This document shows, in pieces, positions 1-10,778 of a DNA stretch of 64,000 nt (positions are counted from its first letter, which is position 1; every line of letters starts with the position of its first letter). The notes beneath the pieces were generated by a model. The model searched no databases and was not told where the DNA came from. It was given only the letters and a program-made list of their open reading frames with translations. The position numbers and the translations under genes were made by a program. The DNA lies in the NCBI GenBank assembly GCA_964034945.1, contig OZ035960.1, positions 83,948,148-84,012,147 of the forward strand, read 5' to 3'. Origin of the DNA: Chrysopilus asiliformis (taxonomy: Eukaryota; Arthropoda; Insecta; Diptera; Rhagionidae).

Positions 1-775
1 TTTGCGAGCAAAAATTGGAAAAAGGACATTAATCTTTACAGGAACTTCCGTTTCGAATTTTGCAAATCTAATACCGGATTCGTGATCAGCGACCCCAAAA
101 ACCCCCTTATGCCGATTTTTCCGAGGAAAAACAGGAAAAAGGATATTTGTATTATCCTTACAGGACCTTCTGTTTCGAACTTTGAAAATCTAATACCGAA
201 TTCGTGATCAGCGATCCCAAAAACCCCATAATGCCGATTTTCCCCGGTAAAAATGGAAAAAAGGATATTTTCGTTATCCTTACAGGACCTTTCGTTTCGA
301 ATTTTAAAATTCCAACAGCAGAGCCGTGATCAGCGACCCCAAAAACCCCATAATGCAAATTTTTCCGGGGAGAAATGGGAAAAAGGATATTTTCATTATC
401 CTTACAGGACCTTCCGTTTCGAATTTTGAAAATCTAATACCGGATTCGTGATCAGCGACCCCAAAAACCACATAATGCAAATTTTTCCGGGGAGAAATGG
501 GAAAAAGGATGTTTTCATTATCCTTACAGGACCTTCCGTTTCGAATTTTGAAAATCTAATACCGGATTCGTGATCAACAACCCCAAAAACCATATAATGC
601 AAATTTTTCGTGGAGAAATGGGAAAAAGGATGTTTTCATTATCCTTACAGGACCTTCCGTTTCGAATTTTGAAAATCTGCATAGCTAAAAACCTGCTCCT
701 GGCAACGCAGATCATTTTGCAAAAAACCGCGTACAAATCGGTCCAGTAGTTTTTGAGTTTTGTAATCTCAAACAA

Positions 776-806
<31 letters not shown>

Positions 807-838
807 AACAGACAAACATCCATTTTTATATATATAGA
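1..838 (-). mobile_element. Helitron-like element, 5' end at 838, running off the window
   Basis: Read on the minus strand the element begins at 838 with TCTATATATATAAAAATGG, a TC plus TA-rich start typical of insect non-autonomous Helitrons. It continues through a CTGT/TTGT-rich microsatellite (about 770-815) and a stretch containing CTCAAAAACTACTGGACC, then into an array of ~122-bp repeats. The same start region recurs at 36279-36600, where the copy ends in CTAG followed by T as Helitrons do. No Rep/helicase coding is visible. The 3' end lies outside the window. Class assignment is inference from end structure. Confidence 0.5.
20..690 (-). repeat. Tandem array of ~122-bp units, about 6 copies
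   Basis: The phrase GGACCTTCCGTTTCG (with small changes) recurs near 40, 161, 283, 405, 526 and 648, a spacing of 121-122 bp. Each unit also carries TTATCCTTACAGGACC, an AATACCGGATTCGTGATCAGCGACCC block and a TTTTTCCGRGGA block. Short reading frames through the array are repeat translations, not genes. Confidence 0.85.
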
Positions 839-1079
839 TTTACTTACGAAAAATAGCTCCGGTTTAAATTTTCAGCAATTTCATTTAAATTTTCAACAAC
901 AAAATTTGAATAATAACAGCTGATTGCTAACAAACACTGAGTGCTCAGCGGACGTCAAAAAAATACCCTGCAAGCTAAAAATTGTTGGAAAAAATACCCT
1001 GCTAGAAATTCTTGTTGCTTGTGTTTGAGTCTTCTGACTATAATATGATATGTATATGAAATATGACATATCGATATTT

Positions 1080-1197
1080 GAATTTTGATAAGTGAGAAAA
1101 CCGAAACTCCGGCAGTTTGAAAACCGGATTTTCGGTTCTGAAAAAACAGGCGGTTTTCGGTTTTTTCGGTTAACCGAAAACCGGTTTTGCAATCACT
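1080..1197. repeat. AACCGG-rich, hAT-MITE-like terminal sequence
   Basis: The stretch is dense in CGGTTTTCGGTTAACCGAAAACCGG-type words and ends GGTTTTGCAATCACTA. A similar word family occurs at 32430-32600 next to GGCCAGAGATGCAAACCGG. It resembles the ends of hAT-type MITEs built from AACCGG words, but I see no paired terminus or target duplication. The surrounding 839-1079 and 1198-1678 hold no gene. Confidence 0.3.
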
Positions 1198-1678
1198 AGC
1201 GCGAACTAACTGTGTATCGTCCAGACGCTACGACATGCCTGCGCAGACTCGGTTTGCGCGGGTAAAACGGAGCAAAAAACTGCGCGTTTGGACGCCGCTT
1301 TAAAGATATAAAGGCATAATTATAGAGCGTTGTATCGTCTATAATTTCGAACGCCAACTTTTCTAAAAACCGTAAATTTTCAAAAAAGTAAAAAAAAAAC
1401 CGAAAAATTTCCAGATATTAAAGTCATTATTTTTGAGAACAAATAAAGATAATCGCTCACTGTAAAAAGGGCATTGTAGGGAATCTTATTACCTTTATTT
1501 TCTCTCCTAAATATTATTACAAAAAAAACCTTTAGCTTTCGAAAAATTCGCGAAAAACTGAAATTATAGAAAAAAGGGTCTTTTTGTTAATTTTAGTTTT
1601 TCGCGATTTATTCCGAAACCACACGTTTGCCGATAGTCATTTGTATGGCCAAATTGAAGAGAATAAAATTTTCTAAAA

Positions 1679-1824
1679 CTTTGTCTTTTACTAGAACTTG
1701 ATATTTGAAACGTTATCGAGATATCCCAAATTTGGCGTCTATCTTAGATGTGAAATCGCAAAAAAATATATAACTATATATCTTGATAACGGTTTGAGAT
1801 ACCTAATTCCAGTAAAAGACAAAG
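1679..1824. repeat. Imperfect inverted repeat, ~46-bp arms
   Basis: The arm 1679-1724 (CTTTGTCTTTTACTRGAA...) is repeated in reverse complement at 1777-1824 with scattered mismatches and a ~52-bp loop. It is probably the core of an old MITE. No coding is visible between it and 2240. Confidence 0.5.
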
Positions 1825-2239
1825 TTGTAGAAAAATTTATCGCCTAAATCTCATGATTTTTGGTCTGGCAAGTGAAAATATTATTAAAGTAATTTATGTA
1901 TCGACATGAAATTTTAGAATCTGTTCATTAATTTTTTTAAATGATTTTTTTTGTGTTTTATGGGTGGATTTTCAAAACATTTCCTCTCACTGATAACCGG
2001 CCTACCCGGGTAAGTCTTACAATTTATATGAGAGACCAATCGAATGATATGAAAACGATTGTGCAAAAACAGCAATGCAACTTTTTTTCGACAATTTTTG
2101 CTTAGCTTGAATGTTATAGAAATTATATGTGAAATTTACGCCCAAAAGGTGCAAAAAAAAAAACAAATAGTTTTCCCAATACTAAAAAAAATGAAGTCAG
2201 CAAACAAAACAAAATTGCTGATACAGAAGTGTTTTTTAA

Positions 2240-2790
2240 AAGCTTTTATTTAGCTCGCTATCTTGTCTGTTTGTCTGTTTGTCTGTTTGTTTGTTTGTCG
2301 GGGTCAAATCTTGCAATCAAATTTTGACCCACTTCCACTTGTCCGATTGACTTGAAATTTTGCACACTTTTATAAGTCCGATGACAATACAATGTTTTCA
2401 CTACTTCGTCCTTGTAAGGATAACGGAAGGTCCTGTAAGGATAACGTGATTATCCTTTTCTCCAAATTTTCCGGAAAAAAATCTATTCTGGGGGTTTTTG
2501 GGGTCGCTGAATCCGAATCTGTCATTACAAAGTCAGAAAGGATAACGGAAGGTCCTGTAAGGATAACGTGATTATCCTTTTCTCCAAATTTTCCGGAAAA
2601 AATCTATTCTGGGGGTTTTTGGGGTCGCTGAATCCGAATCTGTCATTAAAAAGTCAGTAAGGATAACGGAAGGTCCTGTAAGGATAACGTGATTATCCCT
2701 TTCTCCAAATTTTCCGGAAAAAAATCTATTCTGGGGGTTTTTGGGGTCGCTGAATACGATTCTCAAGTTAAAAAGCCTGTAAGGACATCT
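2240..2790 (+). mobile_element. Dispersed repeat family A with three ~122-bp units
   Basis: The copy starts AAGCTTTTATTTAGCTCGC, followed by a TGTCTGTT run and a block containing TTGACCCACTTCCACTTG and GACTTGAAATTTTGCACAC. It then has three tandem units of AAGGATAACGGAAGGTCC...GGGGTCGCTGAATCCG starting near 2417, 2539 and 2661. Other copies lie at 27720-28060 (minus) and 54955-55110 (plus, truncated). The tandem unit is homologous to the unit at 20-690. No protein is encoded. It is probably a non-autonomous Helitron relative, by inference. Confidence 0.55.
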
Positions 2791-2828
2791 TAAATGTAAG
2801 GATATATATTCGAAGACTAAAAAGAACA

Positions 2829-3100
2829 AAATAAAAAAAATAAAAAAAAATTTAAAAAAAGCTTTTATTAAAAAAGAATGCACTAAAAAGAAAAAAATAA
2901 TTTTCTGGACGCTGTGTATCACAAACATAAAAGCTTTTAAAAAGCGAGATAAAGCATAAAACAATAAAATAAAAATTTATCTCGCTTTTAAAAAGCTTTT
3001 ATGTTTGTGATACACAGCGTCCAGAAAATTATTTTTTTCTTTTTAGTGCATTCTTTTTTAATAAAAGCTTTTTTTAAAAAATTTTTTTTATTTTTTTTTT
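2829..3100. repeat. Long near-perfect palindrome (~125-bp arms, 22-bp loop)
   Basis: Arm 2829-2953 (including GGACGCTGTGTATCACAAAC and GCGAGATAAA) recurs in reverse complement from 2976 to about 3100. The loop is 2954-2975. It abuts the family A copy and shares its AAGCTTTTATTTA-like words, so it may be a duplicated inverted end of that family. The two reading frames across it are mirror translations and not genes. Confidence 0.85.
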
Positions 3101-3514
3101 TTTTAAAAATTTCCATATTATTAAAATAATAGTTTTTTAATTTCTCCTCATTCCCTCTCGGAAATTTCAAAGTGTTTTAAATGAAAGCAGTTTAAACCAG
3201 AGATGAAAATAAGAGTTATTTTTTCTCTCTTTATCTCTCATTTCAAGTTTCACTCACAATTAATAACGTTTTCATTTTGTGAAAAAATATCTCTGAAGGA
3301 GATGATTTTTACTTATGCAACGAAAAACTCACGAAGAGAGATAAATATTTCCTGAAAATAAATATCAGTTCCAATGAGTTTTATTTCGCTGAGCTGACGA
3401 AAAACTCATTTGTTCGATTTTGTATGGTGTGGCTAGTGTACGATTTCAAATAATTTTCAATGCATGATAAGAAATTATTATTTATTGTAAAGTAAATGAA
3501 AACCATATTTTTTT

Positions 3515-3632
3515 TGTACTTTGTATGAAACTTTTTTTCTGGGGGGTGGTAGGGGGGTGTGTGGTACCTCAAATGAAAGGTACTGAAGAGTACATTTTAA
3601 AAATATATAGCATGATAGGGTCTCCCCCCTCC
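3515..3632 (+). repeat. Copy of the core block of the 34-36 kb foldback element
   Basis: The sequence CTTTGTATGAAACTTTTTT, then a G-rich GGTGGTAGGGGGGTGTGTGG, then CCTCAAATGAAAGGTA and ATATATAGCATGAT matches 34710-34820 and its inverted partner 34870-34985 with few differences. Only one arm is present here. It shows that the core is a dispersed sequence, not unique to the palindrome. Confidence 0.75.
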
Positions 3633-3637
3633 TAAAA

Positions 3638-3750
3638 AATATTCCTCATCAGGATTGAGTTTTATTTTGCTCGACATAAATATTCCTCATCAGAAGTGAA
3701 TGTTATTCTGGTCGATATAAATATTCCTCATCAGAAGTGAGTTTATATAA
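3638..3750. repeat. Three ~41-bp tandem repeats
   Basis: AATATTCCTCATCAG recurs near 3638, 3680 and 3720, each followed by RATTGAGTTTTATT- or AAGTGAGTT-like sequence. Region 3751-4376 holds no gene that I can support. Confidence 0.6.
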
Positions 3751-4376
3751 AAATTGAGAAATATTTTCATCCCTGCTTTAAACTGTACTTTTTTTCATTG
3801 TACTTTTTAACCACACGTTATATTCAAATCAGGCCTTGCAGGTAAGCATAACCCCTTAAAATATATCAATTAAACATTCATTTTTTATTATTTTTTTAAG
3901 ATTAGAAAATAATGAAGAGTTTTTTTTATTTCTGGGATCAAAGAGCAAATAAAAAGCAAATGAGCGTTTAACATCAATCGCTACCAAAATTTTAATTCAA
4001 CTGTGAGGGATTCCCAAAATGTAATAACTGTTGCTGTACTGTTATCAGCACCTACAAGCATCTGTTGACGAGGATTTCAGAGAAATTAGATTCAGACTGA
4101 AAGAAGCAACATGTGACACAACAAGGTAGAAAAACAAAAATAAAGGAAAACAAACAGAATCTGAACCGTTTAGGTAGATGTAATATGTTCTCAACAAGAT
4201 AAGGAGTTGAAATGAGAAAAGGTGAAAAGAAATGGGAAATAAATAAAATGATTTCGTTGAAATGCCCACAGGGATAAATACAATATTCAGCCTGTTGCGT
4301 TCATATATCAATATTTATGTTTGTTACCGAAGTTCCGCTTAATATCACGACACACAAAGCACCCGCCACTTTTTAT

Positions 4377-4513
4377 ACCCGTATGGTGAAACCAAAGGGT
4401 ATATTAACTTTGCCTTACCGTTTGTAACGCCAAGATCCCGTCATCACACAAAAAAATGAATTACACCAGTGTGTTTAGAATGATAAAAATAATTAATTTC
4501 TGCATGTCCGTCC

Positions 4514-4544
<31 letters not shown>

Positions 4545-4898
4545 GCGCGGATTGCGGACGCACGGATTGAGCTAGAGACGTGAAATTTTGCGCACATTGG
4601 TTTTTTCGTAAAATACAAGGCTAAGTTCGTTAATGGACAAAAATGGACCATTAGGGGGGGGGGGGGGGGGGTACCCCTGATACGAACAAAACGTTTTTTG
4701 CGAATATCTCAAAACGGTGCATCTTATCAAAAAAATGCAAGAACAACAAAAGTTATTTAGGATATGATTCTACATAAAACTCCCATACATCAAAATCCGA
4801 TTGGAATAAATTCTAAAAAATCTTATTGGAAAGTTTGACTTCAAAGTGGAATTTTGGTACAACTGTTCGAATTTTGATACGAATATCACCATACGGGT
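4377..4898. mobile_element. Non-autonomous element with 13-bp perfect TIRs
   Basis: ACCCGTATGGTGA at 4377-4389 is matched by its exact reverse complement at 4886-4898. The interior has a GTCTGTCTGTCTGTCC microsatellite, a CGTGAAATTTTGCGCACATTGG block and an 18-G run at 4654-4671. No coding and no clear target duplication are visible, so the superfamily is open. Confidence 0.6.
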
Positions 4899-4984
4899 TT
4901 TCAATAATTGTCAGATTGGCAATTATAGCTTTTGTTATGTTTTATACTCTATATGAGAATCATATCGAAGTATATTAGATTTAG

Positions 4985-6000
4985 TATATTAGATTTATAG
5001 GAAAGCGATTATAGGACTCGTTACATCATTTTGTAGCAAAGGCATCCATAAATATTGGAACTAGTCCTAGTTTTCGGGGAATCATTACTATGTGTATAGG
5101 GCTAAGAGAAAAATGGACATATTCCAACCAAAGTATCACCCGTTCCTAGTTTTTACTGGAGATATTCCTCTACTGAGGTGGAAACAATGCTACATTATAG
5201 AATGCAATCGTTTCCAGTGTTTTTAGAAGTGACTCCAATATTATGTAGGACTCATTCCTACAAACAAATTGGAACAAATCCTAATTGTTGCCGGACTCAT
5301 TCCTATGCAAATAGGATTCAGCGAATATGGTAATCTAAGTTAGTTTTTATTCCTCGATTATAATTCGTATGTGGTTTGCGAACTCGTGGTTTATATAATT
5401 TGGACCTGCCTATTACCACACTCTAACACTTGTGTTGGAGAAATTTTTTTAATTACAGGGCATTTTATTACTCGAGTTGTTTGATATCTCAAATATTTTC
5501 AACCCCCTCGAACTTTCCTATCTTGAATATTCCATAACTCGAATTTTCGTTTGTCCTCTTTATATTGGACAGGATCCAATAAAAAAAAGTATCCAGTCCT
5601 ATTCAGATATGACTTAGTGATATAATTATAGGAACCAATCCTATTTCAAATTAGAATGTCACGCATAGACATAGGAGAGAGTCCAATAATCAATGGAGAC
5701 ATTACCACGTTTTGTAGGATTAATTCCTTTCATTTAAGGATTCAGTCCCTTACAAAACGGAATTTCCCTCAATTTTTTGTCGTAACATGTCTATACAGTA
5801 ATCCCTCCCAGAATTTTGGGAATGATTACACAAAAAAAAAATACGACAATTTTTTTGTTGGAATGTGACCTAAAAAAATTGGGAACAGTTATACTTTTGT
5901 ATAGGAATGACTCCCATATTTGGCCACTATGCCGTTTTTTCCATAAATATGGGACTGGACCATGCAATTTTGATGGACAGGCTGCCATATGTTTTTCCGA
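4985..6000 (+). mobile_element. Dispersed repeat family C, copy 1
   Basis: This copy shares, in order, GGAAAGCGATTATAGGA, TCCATAAATATTGGAACTAG, TTGTCGTAACATGTCTA and ATAAATATGGGACTGGA with 40053-40713 and, in reverse, with 50871-52850. Words of the form GGANTNATTCC (for example near 5243, 5293 and 5902) recur along it. There is no coding. The ends of this copy are degraded. Confidence 0.65.
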
Positions 6001-8096
6001 GTCATATGGCAAAGAGTTATATGTACGAACAATGTCCCTGCTTAGTCCATATTAGGCAGTACTATATCGAACCCCCAGTTTCCATATAGTTGATGATGCT
6101 AATAAGGTTTTTTTTTAAAGAAATTCACAACTTTTTAGTATGATTTCCCCCAATTTCTGGTACACATTTTGATAATGAAATACGTGTCAATAGAAAAATA
6201 TAATTGATTGGATGGGGTGAATACAATTCGTTTTGTTTTATTTTTCATGATAAGGATAACAAGTTGTCATGTCAAATGCTAGCTACTTGATAAAAACACA
6301 TTTTTGTATACACTTTATTTTTGTTATCTTAACCTTATAGCAAGACATTCTCAAGGATTCAACTCGTCGCCCTCTACATCATATCTTTGGCTGTCGTCTG
6401 AGCATTTGTCCCAGGCACGTTTATTTCTTTCCTGAGGTTTTTCACACCGGAATTAAATTCCCTTCTTCATGATATTTGTCAAATTGTCACAACATAAATT
6501 TTCTCAGACAAGGATGTTACCAAGTCAGCGCTATAAAAATTCAATAGAATAGAAAGCTGACTAACGGAAGATGTTTCACTTCAGATGAAAGAATGGAGTT
6601 AAAGGTGCTAGTATGGCATAGAATAAGAAGTAAGATCTCTTATGTGATTCACACTAGTGTATCATCTTTATCGCCCTGTCCGGAATATTTTCTATTTTGC
6701 TATTCCATGATGTCAATACCAATGGGAGAATGATTTTTTCCTTCTGTAACTTTCTAAAAATGTTTAGAAATAGACGTAGATGACACCACAGAATACGAGG
6801 GCAGATTGAAAAGCATTGGAAAGGAAAATCCAGACGTTTGAAAATGGTGGTGTCAGGTAAATTAAGAGCGCGAAATCCTAAAAAAATAAATGGATCAAAA
6901 TGCATTTTATGTGTGGAGACGTTTTAAACAAGTTTTTCATATTTTTAGTGGCGTAAGCGTGTTTTTCACTTGAAACAGATCGGGAAAAACTCATGCTGTT
7001 GGCGAAATATTCTTTTCACAGCCGGTTAAAATTTTAGCAGAAAAAAGGGGGGAAGTTAACTGCCCCCACCTCCAATGGCTAATCGATAAAAATCGTTTTT
7101 ATAAGCATTTGAGCAATACTCGTATATAGCTGCTTTAAATTACCATCGGTGCAGAGCACATCGCTGCACCTATTTAAAGACATTTCGGGAAGGATGGAAT
7201 ATATCGCAAACATGCAAAGAATTTTATCATCTTTATTTTTTATTTATTTAATTTTTATTCAATTTTTAACGAAATTTTTAAATCGTGATTTACACAATTG
7301 TTGAAAAGATGGTTTAGTGGGATGAATTGAATTAAAAAAAAACATCTGGTTATTGTAGCACAAAAAATCTAGTTCAGGATTAAATATTTGCGATGGTTTG
7401 AAGGCAATTTTTTAAATAAATTTGTAGTTCAGAAAATGCTTGCTGTACGTTTCACTTTTAGTTTGAAATGCAAGCATTTTTTTTTTGACAAAATAAAACA
7501 AAAATCGTGGTGGAAATGTTTTTCATTAAATTTCCCATAGTAACGAGAAATTTCGGAATATCTGGTAATTTTTTATTTGTCAAGATGAACGAAAGTACCA
7601 ACATTTATTTTTAAAACGTCTATAAAAAAGCTTATATCAATTTTGATATATCTTCAGAAAATTCTGCACCCCCAAGGATTATGGCACCGCACGCCACTGT
7701 TATGACTCGGTCATTTATTTTTTGTGTTCAATTGGCTACCTAAAATGTCACTGCCGTCGACCGCAATCGAGGTATTGTCATCCCCTGTCCTAGAGTAAAA
7801 GATTATCGCAACTTTAAGCGAGTATTTTGCTTAATTTAATGTTATTGTTGCGATTAACTGTTGCATTTAAAAAAGTGGAAAAATCGCCCTTGTTACCTCA
7901 TTTAAAGTAAAATTGTTTAAAACGTGGAAAAACTAATTCTTCAATTATTTATCAGAATTCTTGTTGATTGCATATAATGAATTCAATTAATAATGGAAAG
8001 ACAAAATAGCACAGAAACTTGATTTTTCTACGGGAATAAACAGATTCGGAGGCATCAAAAAACATGTTGCAGAACACTTAAAAGTGCATTTAATGA
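6001..8096. other. No gene seen
   Basis: AT-rich sequence with only short chance reading frames on both strands. I see no tRNA, conserved protein motif or paired repeat that I can defend. The last four bases (8097-8100, GTCT) are the left target duplication of the Gypsy element. Confidence 0.5.
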
Positions 8097-8493
8097 GTCT
8101 TGTTATGTAATAAATTATAAGTTCTTTATTACAAACACTTTATATTTCAATGTTGTATTGTTTAAAATGTTATATAATTTTTAATTAGTGCTTACCCACG
8201 GAAGTTTCCCTGGCTCGAATATTCCTCGGGAGAAACTTTTCCAACTAATTCCGAAATTTATGGTTGTAACTGTTAATGTGACAAACACTAGGAAAACTCA
8301 CTTGATCTTAATTACATTTGCTTTATTGCTCTAAATTACATGAGACTGAATTAATTGAAACTTAGTCGAGAAAACTAACAGCAAAGATTTACACATAATT
8401 ATTTAAACTTTCACTTAGATACAAATCCTTCCACAATGATTTCCGTTTCCTTGCTTTTTATTAAACCGTTTTCTTGTTTTTTATACTTTAATC

Positions 8494-9256
8494 CAAGCCT
8501 CGGCATTGCTTGGCTCGTCTGGCTCCTCAATACGATAACATTTTTATTCAAATTTTACGAGATTACAATCAATGTATGAACGTTTTTACTCGACTCTCCA
8601 ACGCAATGATACGTGTTGGTTGACGACGGCCACTTCGGCAGCCGAAATCAAACTATTGACTAACAATCGATGGAGCGAGCCTACGACAGTCATTCAGTAT
8701 GATTTCTGTTGTTGATGCGTGCGGATGTATACATTTGCTCCCCAAAACCCTAATTGCTTCCCAAAGTACACTGACGTACGAAATTTTTTCAGAAATTCGA
8801 TTTTTTTAGTTTTCCTTTTCCATTATGAAGCGCTCATATTCAAATTCAAATACTATGTCGTGGGATTGGGAAAACAAATATTTAATAACCACAAATAATG
8901 ATAACCGTCAATGTCTAGTTTGCAGTTACATGTCGAATAAAAAATTCAATCTAAAACGCCATTACAACAGCTGTCATAAGTTCGATTTTGCCCGATGCAA
9001 TTAAGTAGAAAGAGTAAGACAGGTTGACAACTTAAAGAAAGTTTTTTTAGAAAAATTTCCTTTAGGCGAAACAAATGATTCTGAAATTGCATAATGATAA
9101 ATTGTGTAGTTCACTGTTCCTAAACGTCTCCATCAAATGCGAAAGAGCGTAAAAAATGAAAATGATGCGTTTTCTCATTTTGTGTTATAGTATATGAAGA
9201 AACATAAAATTTTTTCGAGTAGTAGTAAATCACTACATACATGGTGCCGAGGCCTG
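8494..9256. mobile_element. hAT-type insertion inside the LTR
   Basis: The 763-bp insert begins CAAGCCTCGGCA and ends TGCCGAGGCCTG, giving a 12-bp inverted repeat with one mismatch. It is flanked by the 8-bp duplicate CTTTAATC (8486-8493 and 9257-9264). Eight-base duplications and CA...TG ends are hAT hallmarks. The empty site is preserved in the other LTR near 17130, which proves it is an insertion. It carries only a BED-finger remnant, so it is a deletion derivative. Confidence 0.9.
8825..9004 (+). pseudogene. BED-type zinc finger remnant of a hAT transposase
   Basis: An ATG at 8825 opens a 59-codon frame ending at TAA 9002-9004. The peptide has WDWENKYLITTNN, then CLVC, then LKRHYNSCH, the C-x2-C...H-x4-H layout of a BED finger. 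This domain is found at the N-terminus of many hAT transposases, where it binds the transposon ends. After the stop the same frame stays open for another ~30 codons (VERVRQVDNLKKVFL...), so the stop probably interrupts a once longer protein. The RNase-H-like catalytic domain and the dimerisation region are absent. The two hAT ends around it (8494 and 9256) fit this origin. It cannot be an active transposase. A short DNA-binding peptide could in principle still be made. Confidence 0.7.
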
Positions 9257-9807
9257 CTTTAATCTAACCTTTTTTACTGGAGAGTGCCGTGCGCGCTGAA
9301 TAAGAAAATGTTTCGAAGATCGAGTAATTTTCGTTAAAAGACGCGAACACTTTGCTAAATCTAAAAAGCGGTTCTTTAATAGCGGAACTTCTTTAAAACA
9401 CAAGTGATTTCACGTCGATAGAAAGTGCTATCGGTCGGAGCCATGAATCGAGACTTACTCATTACTCCACGCATGCTTCAGTCGCTGTCGATATTCAAAC
9501 CGCCCACGCGCTGATCGATATTTTCTTATCAATCATTCGCGGTGGTCTTTTGTTTGCCGAATTGGCGAATTTAAAGGGCTTTCTGTGATTTCGCGTGTCA
9601 TTTGATACTTGCGCGGAAATCATTGTTGATTTATTTAAAGTGTGGAATTTTTATTCCACAACATTCAGAGTTGTTTTCTTTGATTGCCGAATTGGCGATT
9701 TTGCTTGAATGGCTTTGCGTGATTCAATGTGTCATTTGACACCTTGAGCATTTGCCCGGAAATCATTGTTGGTTTTATTTGAATTGTGGAATTTTTATTC
9801 CACAACA

Positions 9808-9818
9808 TTCCTTCCCCC
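9808..9818 (-). other. Polypurine tract
   Basis: On the minus strand GGGGGAAGGAA lies directly before the 3' LTR. In Gypsy elements this purine run resists RNase H and primes plus-strand DNA synthesis. Confidence 0.85.
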
Positions 9819-10740
9819 ATAGACAAAAAAAATGTGAAGCATTTTTTTTTTTTTTTTTTTTTTTTTTTGGGGTTGATTTAAATTTTGCTTTGAAATGAAT
9901 TTAGAACTTTGCTGATCAATGATAATTTGTTTATGTTCTTCAATTAACAGTGATTACTGGGATTAATTTTAAGTTTATATATTATTATTTAGTATTGATT
10001 TTAATTTCAATTACAGCTATTTTTGACAAAAAAAAATTATTCTTAATATTATATATATTTTTTTTTTTTAAATTCTTACGTCAATTACAAATAAAATTAT
10101 TTATTTATTTTTTATTAATGTGCCGCATAGAGCGGAAAACCAAATTTCTTAAATTTACTGATTTTTTTTTTTTTTTTTTTTTATTTATTTATTATTTTTT
10201 CTAGTGAAATATGTTGTTCAGAGCGGATAGTTTTAATTAAATTAAAATATACTTAAAGTTACTAAAATTTTTTTTTTTTTTTATAAATCTTATAATAAAT
10301 CTTTTATAAATCTTAGTTATTTAATTTTTTCTTTGATTGTTGTTAAGCATAAGTCGTGCGTGTCTTCATGCAACGATTGTAAATTAAAATAATTTATGAA
10401 TGGATTTTATAATCTTTTCATGTTATTTATTGAGTATAATTGAATGGATAGGGTACTTGGTTGTTCTTTGGTTATACATGAATTTGAATTGATTTGATGT
10501 AGAATGAAATTCTAAAAATTTTTTTTTTTTTTTTAAATTTACTTTGGTTCTTCTGTTAAGAAATGTGCGTTGTTAGTTAATTATGTGGTTTTGCGTTAGG
10601 GAATTGTATGGGCTGACTTCTCTTAATTTTTGTTTTGAATGATTTTATTTATTTGTTTAGGGAAAATATAAACACCAAAGAAAATCCAGTCTTTGTTTTT
10701 TTTTTTTTTTTTTTCGTTTTGTGTTTGGTTTGTGCGGTGT

Positions 10741-10777
<37 letters not shown>

Positions 10778-10778
10778 T
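9819..10778 (-). other. 3' untranslated region of the Gypsy element, rich in A-tracts
   Basis: Between the pol stop and the polypurine tract are 960 bp with no envelope-like coding. Long T runs on the plus strand (9842-9868, 10162-10182, about 10696-10714, 10743-10772 and shorter ones) are A-tracts in the transcript. The plus-strand reading frame over 9950-10204 is low-complexity Phe/Leu/Ile and is not a gene. Confidence 0.75.

Larger units (their letters stand above)
8101..9807 (-). repeat. 3' LTR of the Gypsy element, split by a hAT insertion
   Basis: The LTR is 1707 bp. Removing the 763-bp insert and one 8-bp duplicate gives 936 bp, the same as the other LTR. Its U3 end (right side on the plus strand) has an internal ~140-bp duplication. 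Each half begins, on the minus strand, with the palindrome TGTGGAATAAAAATTCCACA (9641-9660 and 9785-9804). Confidence 0.93.

Noticed and set aside
158..823. Three minus-strand frames of 66-99 codons with shared peptides
   Set aside because: Translations of the 122-bp tandem units.
1..840. CRISPR-like reading of the regularly spaced repeats
   Set aside because: Whole 122-bp units repeat without unique spacers, there are no cas genes, and the genome is eukaryotic.
2572..3170. Frames across 2572-2964 and 2988-3170
   Set aside because: They read through tandem units and the palindrome, with Lys/Phe runs and no domain.
9950..10204. Plus-strand 84-codon hydrophobic frame
   Set aside because: It is Phe/Leu/Ile from T runs in the Gypsy 3' untranslated region and opposite to the element's sense.
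9808..10778. Search for an envelope gene after pol, which would make the element an errantivirus
   Set aside because: No long minus-strand frame, signal peptide or membrane segment exists between pol and the polypurine tract.
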